Assembly (NCBI GenBank): GCA_005883615.1
Contig: VBEC01000026.1
Location: forward strand, 1-52,231
Source of the DNA: Chloroflexota bacterium
GTDB lineage: Bacteria; Chloroflexota; Limnocylindria; Limnocylindrales; CSP1-4
Length of the DNA: 52,231 bases
Reading direction: 5' to 3'
Part shown: positions 11,241 through 18,777 of the stretch, piece after piece
Position numbering within the stretch: the stretch's first letter is position 1
Layout of the letters: every line of letters begins with the position of its first letter
Notes under the pieces: model-generated
What the model was told of the DNA's origin: nothing
What the model saw: only the letters and a program-made list of their open reading frames with translations
Database searches by the model: none
Program-made: the position numbers and the translations under genes

Positions 11241-12139
11241 CGGCGGCCGAGCAGGGGACGGCCGGGGTGGAGATGGCTCAGGACGCGACTGAAGCAATCC
11301 CGGCCGGCTTCGACGCCGAGGCATCCCGAGGACGAGCCGAAGCGCTCGAGGCGATCGCGGCCGAGATCCGCAGCTGCACCAATTGCCGCCTCCACGTCGG
11401 GCGCACCAAGGCCGTTCCCGGTGAGGGGCATCGGGACACCGAAGTCGTGTTCGTGGGTGAGGGTCCCGGCTTCAACGAGGACCAGCAGGGCCGCCCGTTC
11501 GTCGGCCGGGCCGGCGACCTGCTCGTGCGGCTGCTGCGGGAGGTGGGTTGGCGGCGGGACGAAGTGTTCATCACGAACGTGGTGAAATGCCGGCCGCCGG
11601 AGAACCGCGACCCGGAGCCCGATGAGATCGCCGCGTGTGCACCGTTCCTCCAGAGGCAGCTGGCGGTGCTCGATCCCGCCCTCGTAGTCACGCTCGGCCG
11701 TCACTCACTGGGGCGGTTCATGCCCGGCGCACGCATCGGACAGGTGCATGGCACGTTCCGGGAGGCGCCTGTAGGGAGTGGGGCGCGCGACGCGCTGGCT
11801 TACGCCATGTACCATCCCGCGGCGGCACTTCGAACGCCGGACATCGAACGACAGAGCTTCGCCGATGTCCGAGGAGTGCCGATGGCGCTCTCCCAGGCGC
11901 GAAGCCACAGGGAGCGCGATCGCGGCGGGGCTGGACGCTCGGAGGCCAACGAGGGCTCGGAGGCCAACGAGGACTCCGCGCCGACACCGACCGCCTCATC
12001 GGCATTTCCGGCGCCGGGGAGCGTCCCCGACCAGCTCGATGAGACCATCGACATCCCTCTCGCCTCCGAGCCCGGGGAGGCCGTCACAAGCCCCGGCGAG
12101 CCGGTCGCCGATCCCAGGGACCAGCTCCCGCTCTTCTGA
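11237..12139 (+). CDS. Type 4 (iron-sulfur) uracil-DNA glycosylase
   Basis: Family 4 UDGs excise uracil from DNA at the start of base-excision repair and carry a 4Fe-4S cluster. The four cluster cysteines are visible: C47 and C50 (CTNCRLH), C118 (VVKCRPPENRDPEP) and C134 (IAACAPFL). The uracil-binding segment is GEGPGFNEDQQGRPFVGRAG, and YHPAAALR is the second active-site motif. The family is ~200-220 residues; this protein is 300 because of a ~30-residue N-terminal and an ~80-residue acidic C-terminal extension. The C-terminal one contains a duplicated SEANE unit (18-bp DNA repeat at 11937-11972). It overlaps asd by 4 bases, so it is probably co-transcribed. Confidence 0.9.
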   Translation: MTAAEQGTAGVEMAQDATEAIPAGFDAEASRGRAEALEAIAAEIRSCTNCRLHVGRTKAVPGEGHRDTEVVFVGEGPGFNEDQQGRPFVGRAGDLLVRLLREVGWRRDEVFITNVVKCRPPENRDPEPDEIAACAPFLQRQLAVLDPALVVTLGRHSLGRFMPGARIGQVHGTFREAPVGSGARDALAYAMYHPAAALRTPDIERQSFADVRGVPMALSQARSHRERDRGGAGRSEANEGSEANEDSAPTPTASSAFPAPGSVPDQLDETIDIPLASEPGEAVTSPGEPVADPRDQLPLF

Positions 12140-12155
12140 CCGATCAAAGGAACTC

Positions 12156-13823
12156 ATGGCCAATAGCGACACGCCGCTCCGCATCATCCCGCTCGGCGGG
12201 GTGGGCGAGATCGGCAAGAACATGTACGTCTTCGAATACGGCGACGAAATCGTCGTGATCGACTGCGGGCTGATGTTCCCCGACGAGGAGATGTTCGGCA
12301 TCGACCTGGTCGTGCCCGACATCGCCTATCTCAAGGAGCGCAAGGCTAACGTCAAGGCGTTCCTCATCACCCACGCCCACGAGGATCACGTCGGCGGCCT
12401 GCCCTACATCCTGCCGGAGTTCCCGGGGGTCCCCATCTACGCGTCGACCCTGGCCCGCGGCCTGCTTGGCAACAAGATCAAGGAGCACAAGCTCCACAAC
12501 AACCCGCTCCTGGCGATGGAGCCCGGTGACGAGATCCAGGTGGGGCCGTTCACGGTGATCCCGTTCCGTGTCAGCCACTCGATACCCGACGCAATGGGGA
12601 TTGCCCTGCGGACACCGGTCGGAACCGTGGTCCATACCGGCGACTTCAAGTTCGATCACACGCCCGTGGACGGGAAGCTGTCCGACTTCCACGTCCTGGC
12701 ACGGCTGGGCGAGGAGGGCGTCGTCTGCCTGCTGTCGGACTCGACGCGAGCGGAGAACCCGGGTTACACCCCGTCGGAACGGACGGTTGGCGAGGCCTTC
12801 CGCGAGATCATGGAGCCCCTCGACGGCCGCGTGATCGTGGCCACCTTCGCCAGCAACATCGCCCGCATCCAGCAGGTTCTCGACGCCGCCCAGTCGTTCA
12901 ACCGGCAGGTGGCCGTCATCGGTCGGTCCATGGAGCAGAACGTCCGGATCGCAACCGACCTCGGGTACCTGCAGTATCCGGCCAGCCAGATCGTTCCGAA
13001 GGACAAGATCAACGAGGTCGCCGCCAACCGGCTCGTGATCGCTACCACCGGCGCCCAGGGCGAGCCGATGTCGGGCCTGGCTCGCATGGCCAACCGCGAC
13101 CACCGCTTCGTCGAGATCCAGCCGGGCGACACGGTCATCGTCTCGGCCAGCCCGATTCCGGGCAATGAGGAGTACGTCTCCAGGACCATCGACAACCTGT
13201 TCAAGGCCGGCGCAAACGTGTACTACCACGCGATCCGGCGCGCTCACGTTTCGGGCCATGCCAGCCAGGAGGAGCTCAAGCTCATGCTCGGGTTGACGAA
13301 GCCCAAGAACTTCATCCCGATCCATGGCGAGTTCCGGATGCAGGTTCAGCACGGCCGGCTGGCAATCGAGACGGGGGTGGCGCCCGACAACGTGTTCATC
13401 ATCGAGAACGGCATGCCCATCGAGATCGCGACCGACGGTACCGCTCGACGCGGGCAACCCGTGCCCGCCGGCTACGTCTTCGTCGATGGTCTCTCGGTGG
13501 GCGAGGTCGGCGACGTCGTCCTGCGCGACAGGCGAGCACTGGCGAATGACGGCATGTTCATGATCGTGGTCACGGTCGACAAGCAGACCGGCAACGTCAT
13601 CGGCCGCCCGGAGATCATCACGCGCGGCTTCGTCCATCTCAACGAGCAGGATCCGATCATCGCCGGCGCCGCAGACCGGGTCATCCTGGCGATCGAGAAC
13701 CCAGGTGACCACATCAGCGAGGTCGCGCTGCTCAAGAGCCAGATCAAGGACGGCGTCTCGCGCTACCTGTACGAGCAGACGAAACGCCGGCCGATGGTCT
13801 TCCCGGTCGTGGTCGAGGTCTGA
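12156..13823 (+). CDS. rnj: Ribonuclease J
   Basis: RNase J is a metallo-beta-lactamase/beta-CASP ribonuclease with 5'-3' exo- and endonuclease activity in mRNA decay and rRNA maturation. The 555-residue protein has the standard length. It begins RIIPLGGVGEIGKNMYVFEY and holds the zinc motif HAHEDH (H73, H75, D77, H78). Later motifs include HTGDFKFDHTPVDG, SDSTRAENPG, ATFASNIARIQQ, and the beta-CASP GHASQEELKLML and FIPIHGEFRM segments. The chosen ATG follows AAAGGAA. The same frame is open upstream but runs into udg and lacks homology. The stop overlaps the ftsK ATG (TGATG). With PNPase nearby, the window codes two core RNA-decay enzymes. Confidence 0.96.
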   Translation: MANSDTPLRIIPLGGVGEIGKNMYVFEYGDEIVVIDCGLMFPDEEMFGIDLVVPDIAYLKERKANVKAFLITHAHEDHVGGLPYILPEFPGVPIYASTLARGLLGNKIKEHKLHNNPLLAMEPGDEIQVGPFTVIPFRVSHSIPDAMGIALRTPVGTVVHTGDFKFDHTPVDGKLSDFHVLARLGEEGVVCLLSDSTRAENPGYTPSERTVGEAFREIMEPLDGRVIVATFASNIARIQQVLDAAQSFNRQVAVIGRSMEQNVRIATDLGYLQYPASQIVPKDKINEVAANRLVIATTGAQGEPMSGLARMANRDHRFVEIQPGDTVIVSASPIPGNEEYVSRTIDNLFKAGANVYYHAIRRAHVSGHASQEELKLMLGLTKPKNFIPIHGEFRMQVQHGRLAIETGVAPDNVFIIENGMPIEIATDGTARRGQPVPAGYVFVDGLSVGEVGDVVLRDRRALANDGMFMIVVTVDKQTGNVIGRPEIITRGFVHLNEQDPIIAGAADRVILAIENPGDHISEVALLKSQIKDGVSRYLYEQTKRRPMVFPVVVEV

Positions 13824-16222
13824 TGGCGACCAGGCGCCGAAAGCAGGCTCGCCGGCCGTCGACGCCCCGCCGGCGTTCGGGCGGAGCAACGCTCCCGCCA
13901 ATCCTTCCGGCGATCCCCCCGGATGTCGCGCGCTCGATCTTCGGGGTCCTCCTGCTGGTGCTCGGTGCGGTCACCCTGATTGCCCTGGCACTTCCCGGTC
14001 AGGGCCGCCTGACCGACCTGTGGCGCGATTCGATCGCGCCGTGGTTCCAGACCGGCCGCTGGCTCCTGCCGTTCCTGCTGCTCGGGGCGGGCTGGTACGT
14101 CGAATGGGGTCCGGGCCGCCGCCCGAATTCGGGCTGGGGCATGACGGTGTTCGGTATTGCCGTCACCTTCGTCGGCCTGCTGGGCGCCTTCCAGGTGCTC
14201 AACGTCTCGGTCTTCAACGTCGAGCGTGGCGGCGGCCGCATCGGGCGCTTCCTGGAGGGCCTCCTGACCCCACTGCTCACCGGGCCGGGCGCGTTCGTCG
14301 TACTCATGGCGATCGCGATCGTCGGGCTCCTCCTGGCCTTCAACCTCCGCCTGCGTGATCTCGCTCGACCCGGCACGTCGCTGGCGCGCTGGTTCGGCGC
14401 GACCGCGGCGTCGTCGCTTCGTCGCGATGACGAGGCGCGCCCCTCCGGAGGGGCCGACAGTTCATCCCCAGAGACGAACGGCGGTCGCTCGCGGGGAGGC
14501 GTTCGGGCCATTCCGAACGTCCCGTCGCCGGGTCAGACCGGTATGTGGGGCGGGGGCAGCAATGGCCCGGACAACGGCCGGCCGGCGATCCCCAGCGCGC
14601 AACCCAGCTCTGGCCAGATGTCTGCGACCTTTGCACCTCAGGCCGCACCGGCTTCAGTGACCGAATCCGCCGTCGCTCTTGCTGCTCCGCCTCGCATCCC
14701 GCTCGATCTCCGTGATCTCGACGATGTCACCGATGTTGGGGACGGGACCCCACGGCGTGAGGAGCCGCCCTACGACCTGCCGCCGGTCACCCTGCTCGAC
14801 GACATCGCTGCGCGCGTGGGCGGGGCGACCATGGACCACGAGCGCAACGCCGCGATCATCACGGGCAAGCTGGCCGGCTTCAACATCCCGGCCGTGGTCA
14901 ACCGCTGGAACGCTGGTCCGGTCGTGACGCAGTACGAGATCGACCCGGATCCTTCGGTCAAGGTTTCCCGCATCGAAGGCCTGGCCGACGACCTCGCGAT
15001 GGCTCTGGCCGCTCGGACAATCCGAATCGAGGCTCCGATCCCGGGCAAGAGCGTCGTGGGACTGGAGATTCCGAACACGGATTTCAACGTGGTCGCCCTG
15101 CGGCGCATCCTCGAGGAGGTCGATTTCGGGGCATCCGGGTCTCGCCTGACGTTCGCGCTCGGGCGCGACGTGGCTGGCCATGCTCGCGCGGCGGACCTGT
15201 CCAAGATGCCTCACCTGCTGATCGCCGGCGCAACCGGCTCGGGCAAGAGCGTCATGGTCAACGCGCTGATCACCAGCCTGTTGTGCAAGGCCACGCCTGA
15301 CGATATCCGGCTCATCCTGATGGATCTCAAGCGCGTCGAGCTGGCGGCATACAACGGACTGCCCCACCTGCTCGTTCCCGTCATCACCGAACCGGGCGCT
15401 GCCAAGGCCGCGCTCAGGTGGGCAGTTCAGGAAATGGAGTCGCGCTACCGCAAGTTCGCCGGCGCAAGCGCTCGCAACGTTGCCGGCTATAACGAGTCGC
15501 GGGCCGACCCCGCCGACCGTCTGCCGTTCATCGTGATCATCGTCGACGAGCTCGCGGACCTCATGATGCGCGAGGGCAAGAACGTCGAGGACCCGATCGT
15601 GCGGCTCGCCCAAAAGGCGCGCGCGACGGGCATCCACATGGTGCTCGCGACCCAGCGGCCCTCGGTCAACGTGGTGACGGGCCTGATCAAGGCCAACTTC
15701 CCGTCGCGCATCGCGTTCGCGATGGCGTCCCAGATCGACAGTCGAACGATTCTCGATGCGCCGGGCGCGGAGGACCTCATCGGCCGCGGCGACATGCTCT
15801 TCCAGCCGGCCGACCTGCCGCGGCCCGTCCGGCTCCAGGGCGTGTTCGTGTCCGACAAGGAAATCGGCCGGATCGTCGAGCACTGGGGCAGCTGGAAGCC
15901 CCACTACGACCTCGGGATCGTCGAGAGCGACGACGAGGGCGCGGCGATCTCGGACGACCTGTCCGACGAGGATGCCGACCGGCTCCTGCCGGATGCCGTT
16001 TCAGTGATCCAGGAGTACGATCGCGCCTCAGCGTCGCTGCTCCAGCGGCGCCTCCGGATCGGCTACGCCCGCGCGGCACGGATCATCGACCAGCTCCAGG
16101 AGCGCGGCTACATCGGGCCTTTCGACGGCTCGAACGCACGGCAAGTCCTTCGACGGGAGGGCGGATCGACCCCGACCTCGAGAGAGCGAGAGGGGTTCGA
16201 TCGAGACGAGGACGAGGAATGA
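13823..16222 (+). CDS. ftsK: DNA translocase FtsK/SpoIIIE
   Basis: FtsK pumps DNA through the division septum and aligns chromosome ends. The 799-residue protein has a short basic N-terminus and four membrane segments between residues ~37 and 185. A Ser/Pro/Gly-rich linker spans ~190-310. The RecA-like motor has Walker A GATGSGKS (469-476), Walker B VIIVDELADLMM, and the LATQRPSVNVVTGLIKANFP and RIAFAMASQIDSRTIL family motifs. The C-terminal winged-helix gamma domain (~730-785, ASLLQRRLRIGYARAARII) recognises KOPS/SRS-type sites. It lies between rnj and a rodZ-like gene with overlapping ends on both sides (TGATG and ATGA). Confidence 0.96.
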   Translation: MATRRRKQARRPSTPRRRSGGATLPPILPAIPPDVARSIFGVLLLVLGAVTLIALALPGQGRLTDLWRDSIAPWFQTGRWLLPFLLLGAGWYVEWGPGRRPNSGWGMTVFGIAVTFVGLLGAFQVLNVSVFNVERGGGRIGRFLEGLLTPLLTGPGAFVVLMAIAIVGLLLAFNLRLRDLARPGTSLARWFGATAASSLRRDDEARPSGGADSSSPETNGGRSRGGVRAIPNVPSPGQTGMWGGGSNGPDNGRPAIPSAQPSSGQMSATFAPQAAPASVTESAVALAAPPRIPLDLRDLDDVTDVGDGTPRREEPPYDLPPVTLLDDIAARVGGATMDHERNAAIITGKLAGFNIPAVVNRWNAGPVVTQYEIDPDPSVKVSRIEGLADDLAMALAARTIRIEAPIPGKSVVGLEIPNTDFNVVALRRILEEVDFGASGSRLTFALGRDVAGHARAADLSKMPHLLIAGATGSGKSVMVNALITSLLCKATPDDIRLILMDLKRVELAAYNGLPHLLVPVITEPGAAKAALRWAVQEMESRYRKFAGASARNVAGYNESRADPADRLPFIVIIVDELADLMMREGKNVEDPIVRLAQKARATGIHMVLATQRPSVNVVTGLIKANFPSRIAFAMASQIDSRTILDAPGAEDLIGRGDMLFQPADLPRPVRLQGVFVSDKEIGRIVEHWGSWKPHYDLGIVESDDEGAAISDDLSDEDADRLLPDAVSVIQEYDRASASLLQRRLRIGYARAARIIDQLQERGYIGPFDGSNARQVLRREGGSTPTSREREGFDRDEDEE

Positions 16223-17586
16223 CCGCTCGCGAACACGCTCGGCCGGCGGGGGATCGCGCGGCTGAAGGAGCCCGAGCGGCCGTCAACGCCGAGCCGGCGC
16301 CCGCGCTTCCGGAACGGCTGCTCGCCGCGCGAGAGCGGAAGGGCGTCGATCTCTACCGTGCGGAGCGCGATACCAAGATCCGGGCCCGATATCTCGGCGC
16401 CCTGGAGCGCGGCGCATATAAGGAGCTGCCGGGAGCCGTCTACACCAAGGGCTTCCTGCGGAACTACGCCCTCTACCTTGGCCTCGATCCCGACGACATC
16501 CTGGCCCAGTGGCACCGCGAGCGCGGGCCCGAGGCGATCGGCAGTGAGCCGGTCATCGTGGTGCCCCGCGCGATCCAGGCGCCCCGGCAGGGCCTTGCCT
16601 TCTCGCCGGCCGTCTTCGTGGCGGCGATCCTGACCGTCGGCGTTCTGCTCTTCGCCGGCTACCTGGGCGTCCAGGTGCTGCGCTTCGTCAAGCCGCCGAC
16701 GATCGCGGTGACCGATCCGGTACAGGCCGTCACGCAGGTCGACGATTCGACCACGCAGTACGACCTTCGGGGAACGTCGATCCCCGGCGCCACCATCAGC
16801 ATCAGCACGTCGGGGCCAGACAAGATCCTGCTGACCGCCGGGCCAGACGGGACGTGGAATCAGACGGTGAGCCTCCGTCGCGGGCGCAACGAGTTCATGA
16901 TCAGTGCAACCGATCCGGAGACCGGCAAGCAGGCTGAGAACCCTGTCCGGATCCTGATCACGGTCCCGTTCTCGGTCGTCCAGGCACCAACGCTCACGCT
17001 CGACTCGCCGGCCGACGGCTCGACCATCCAGAACGGCGCGGTGCCCATTTCCGGCAGCACGACCAACGCCACGAAGGTCGCGGTGACCGCCGCGTATCTC
17101 GGCCCGGTTGGTGCGCCAACCGGGGGCAAGCCCGCAGCCAGCCCCTCGCCTCAACCGACGCCGCAGCCGGCCAGCGTCGACGTTGCCAGCGATGGGGGGT
17201 TCAACACTGGATATGAGCTGTCCGCTGGCCGTTGGTCACTCACCGTGACCGCCTCCAGCGCCGAGGGCAAGACCATCGCGCTGACGCGGACCGTCACGAT
17301 CGGCTACCAGGGTGTCAACCTGATCGTGTCGGTCAAGGGCGGTCGCGCCTGGCTGACCGTGTGGGTCGACGGAACCCTGGTCCAGGCTGCCAGCAACCGC
17401 ACCTATTCGGACGGCAAGGTGCTCACGTTCAACGGCCAGCAATCCGTCATGGTCTGGACGGGCTCGTCGGGCACGACCTATTTCACGGTCAACGGCAAGT
17501 CGCTCGGCCACCTCGGGCCGTCGGGCGTGTCGGAGACCTGGCTGTTCAGCCCGTCCGGGCCACCGAAACAGACGCAGCACCCGTAG
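16219..17586 (+). CDS. rodZ: RodZ-like protein: HTH_25 domain, one membrane span, Ig-like repeats
   Basis: RodZ-type proteins link the cytoplasmic MreB cytoskeleton or division machinery to the cell wall. The 455-residue protein has a cytoplasmic helix-turn-helix (residues ~32-98, including ARYLGALERGAYKELPGAVY and TKGFLRNYALYLGLDP). One transmembrane helix follows (~131-154). Outside are two beta-sandwich repeats (~160-240 and ~245-365, with a Pro/Ser linker PSPQPTPQPAS) and a C-terminal DUF4115-like domain (VKGGRAWLTVWVDG). The overlap with ftsK (ATGA) and the nearby cinA-type gene match a common ftsK-rodZ-cinA neighbourhood. Whether it still binds MreB cannot be judged; no mreB lies in the window. 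Confidence 0.85.
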   Translation: MTAREHARPAGDRAAEGARAAVNAEPAPALPERLLAARERKGVDLYRAERDTKIRARYLGALERGAYKELPGAVYTKGFLRNYALYLGLDPDDILAQWHRERGPEAIGSEPVIVVPRAIQAPRQGLAFSPAVFVAAILTVGVLLFAGYLGVQVLRFVKPPTIAVTDPVQAVTQVDDSTTQYDLRGTSIPGATISISTSGPDKILLTAGPDGTWNQTVSLRRGRNEFMISATDPETGKQAENPVRILITVPFSVVQAPTLTLDSPADGSTIQNGAVPISGSTTNATKVAVTAAYLGPVGAPTGGKPAASPSPQPTPQPASVDVASDGGFNTGYELSAGRWSLTVTASSAEGKTIALTRTVTIGYQGVNLIVSVKGGRAWLTVWVDGTLVQAASNRTYSDGKVLTFNGQQSVMVWTGSSGTTYFTVNGKSLGHLGPSGVSETWLFSPSGPPKQTQHP

Positions 17587-17597
17587 GCGGAAGCTCC

Positions 17598-18137
17598 ATG
17601 GATGACCCGCTGGTCCAGCTGGCCTCCGAACTGCAGACGGCCTGCCTCGACCGCCGCCTGACGCTATCCACCGCGGAGTCGTGCACCGGCGGCCTCGTCG
17701 CTCATCTCATCACCGAGGTTGCCGGTTCCAGCCGCTACTTCCGCGGCGGTGTCGTCTCGTATTCGAACGAAGCCAAACTGGAGCTGCTGGAGGTTCCGCG
17801 GGAGGTGCTGGAGGCGCATGGCGCCGTGAGCGCGCAGGTAGCCCGGGCCATGGCCGAAGGCGCGGCTCAGCGATTCGGCAGCGACCTGGCGATTGCCGTC
17901 ACGGGTATTGCCGGACCCGATGGCGGCACCCCGGCAAAACCCGTCGGTCTCACGTACGTGGCCGTTCGAGCTCCAGCGGGCACCGAGGTCCGACGTTATC
18001 AGTGGGCCGGCGACCGAAGCGCCAACAAGCGGGAGAGTGCCGAGGCCGCTCTCAAGCTCGTCCTGGAGATGATCGATGAGATGACCCGAGCGGACGGCCC
18101 CTCGGCGCCGATCACAGCTGCGCAGGAACGCCCCTGA
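17598..18137 (+). CDS. pncC: CinA C-terminal domain protein, nicotinamide-nucleotide amidohydrolase
   Basis: PncC deamidates nicotinamide mononucleotide to nicotinate mononucleotide in the pyridine-nucleotide salvage cycle. The 179-residue stand-alone domain contains the family core LSTAESCTGGLVAHLIT, SSRYFRGGVVSYSNEAK, GAVSAQVARAMAEGA and AVTGIAGPDGGTPAKPVGLTY (split for brevity). The N-terminal MoaB-like domain of full CinA is missing. I chose ATG 17598, 11 bases after the rodZ stop, because the domain begins a few residues later; the frame stays open upstream only inside rodZ. The usual downstream recA is absent here. Confidence 0.92.
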   Translation: MDDPLVQLASELQTACLDRRLTLSTAESCTGGLVAHLITEVAGSSRYFRGGVVSYSNEAKLELLEVPREVLEAHGAVSAQVARAMAEGAAQRFGSDLAIAVTGIAGPDGGTPAKPVGLTYVAVRAPAGTEVRRYQWAGDRSANKRESAEAALKLVLEMIDEMTRADGPSAPITAAQERP

Positions 18138-18171
18138 AGGAATGCGCGTTCGCGCCGGCCCCGCGGCCTCA

Positions 18172-18199
18172 GGCGCCGGGCCCGTGGCCCTTTGGCGCC
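18172..18199 (+). terminator. Nested GC-rich stem-loop after pncC
   Basis: GGCGCC (18172-18177) pairs with GGCGCC (18194-18199), and GGGCC (18178-18182) with GGCCC (18186-18190) around a CGT turn. No U-run follows. A -10-like CATACT lies at 18209-18214, so a transcript boundary between pncC and yajQ is likely. Confidence 0.5.
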
Positions 18200-18245
18200 C
18201 GCACACGGCATACTGGGGCGAGAGGAAGGATGACGAGGAGGGCCG

Positions 18246-18737
18246 ATGGCCGGCGACGTCTCATTCGATGTGGTCAGCGAATTCGACGAGCAGGAGCTGC
18301 GCAATGCGCTCGACCAGGTCCGCCGCGAGGTCGCGCAGCGCTATGACTTCAAGGGAGTGACGGTCGAGTTGGAGCAGGCCAAAGCCGAGCTCACGCTTCT
18401 GACGGACGACGAATTCCGAGCGAAGGCCGTGCGCGACCTCATCGAGACAAAGGCTCTCCGCCGCAACCTCTCGCTCAAGATCTTCGACTGGGGCAAGCTC
18501 GAACCGTCTGGTGGGAACAAGGTCCGCCAGAAGATCGGCCTGCGGCGCGGACTCCCCGACGAATTGGCGCGGAAGCTGCAGAAGACCATTCGCGACGAAT
18601 TCCCGAAGGTGAAGAGCCAGGTGCAGGGGGATGCCATCCGCGTCGCCGGCAAGAGCAAGGACGAGCTGCAGAAGGTGATCGTGCGTCTGCGCGCGATGGA
18701 CCTCGAGGTGCCGCTGCAGTTCGAGAACTACCGTTGA
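18246..18737 (+). CDS. yajQ: YajQ family nucleotide-binding protein
   Basis: YajQ-family proteins (DUF520) have two ferredoxin-like folds and bind nucleotides or RNA; a Xanthomonas member binds cyclic di-GMP. The 163-residue protein has the standard length. It begins DVSFDVVSEFDEQELRNALD, and contains QRYDFKG, the KIFDWGKLEP segment, and ends with the family C-terminus VQGDAIRVAGKSKDELQ and LQFENYR. A strong GAGGAGGG ribosome-binding site precedes the ATG. It lies between a terminator-like hairpin and the TPP-enzyme gene, probably as its own unit. Confidence 0.95.
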   Translation: MAGDVSFDVVSEFDEQELRNALDQVRREVAQRYDFKGVTVELEQAKAELTLLTDDEFRAKAVRDLIETKALRRNLSLKIFDWGKLEPSGGNKVRQKIGLRRGLPDELARKLQKTIRDEFPKVKSQVQGDAIRVAGKSKDELQKVIVRLRAMDLEVPLQFENYR

Positions 18738-18777
18738 CCCAACGGATCTCGCGGCGGTTCGAGGCAGGATCTGCTGC

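Noticed and set aside
12144..13901. A 585-residue open frame antisense to RNase J
   Set aside because: It mirrors the GC-rich codon pattern of rnj, has a composition rich in Asp, Arg, Val and His typical of complementary frames, and shows no known domain.
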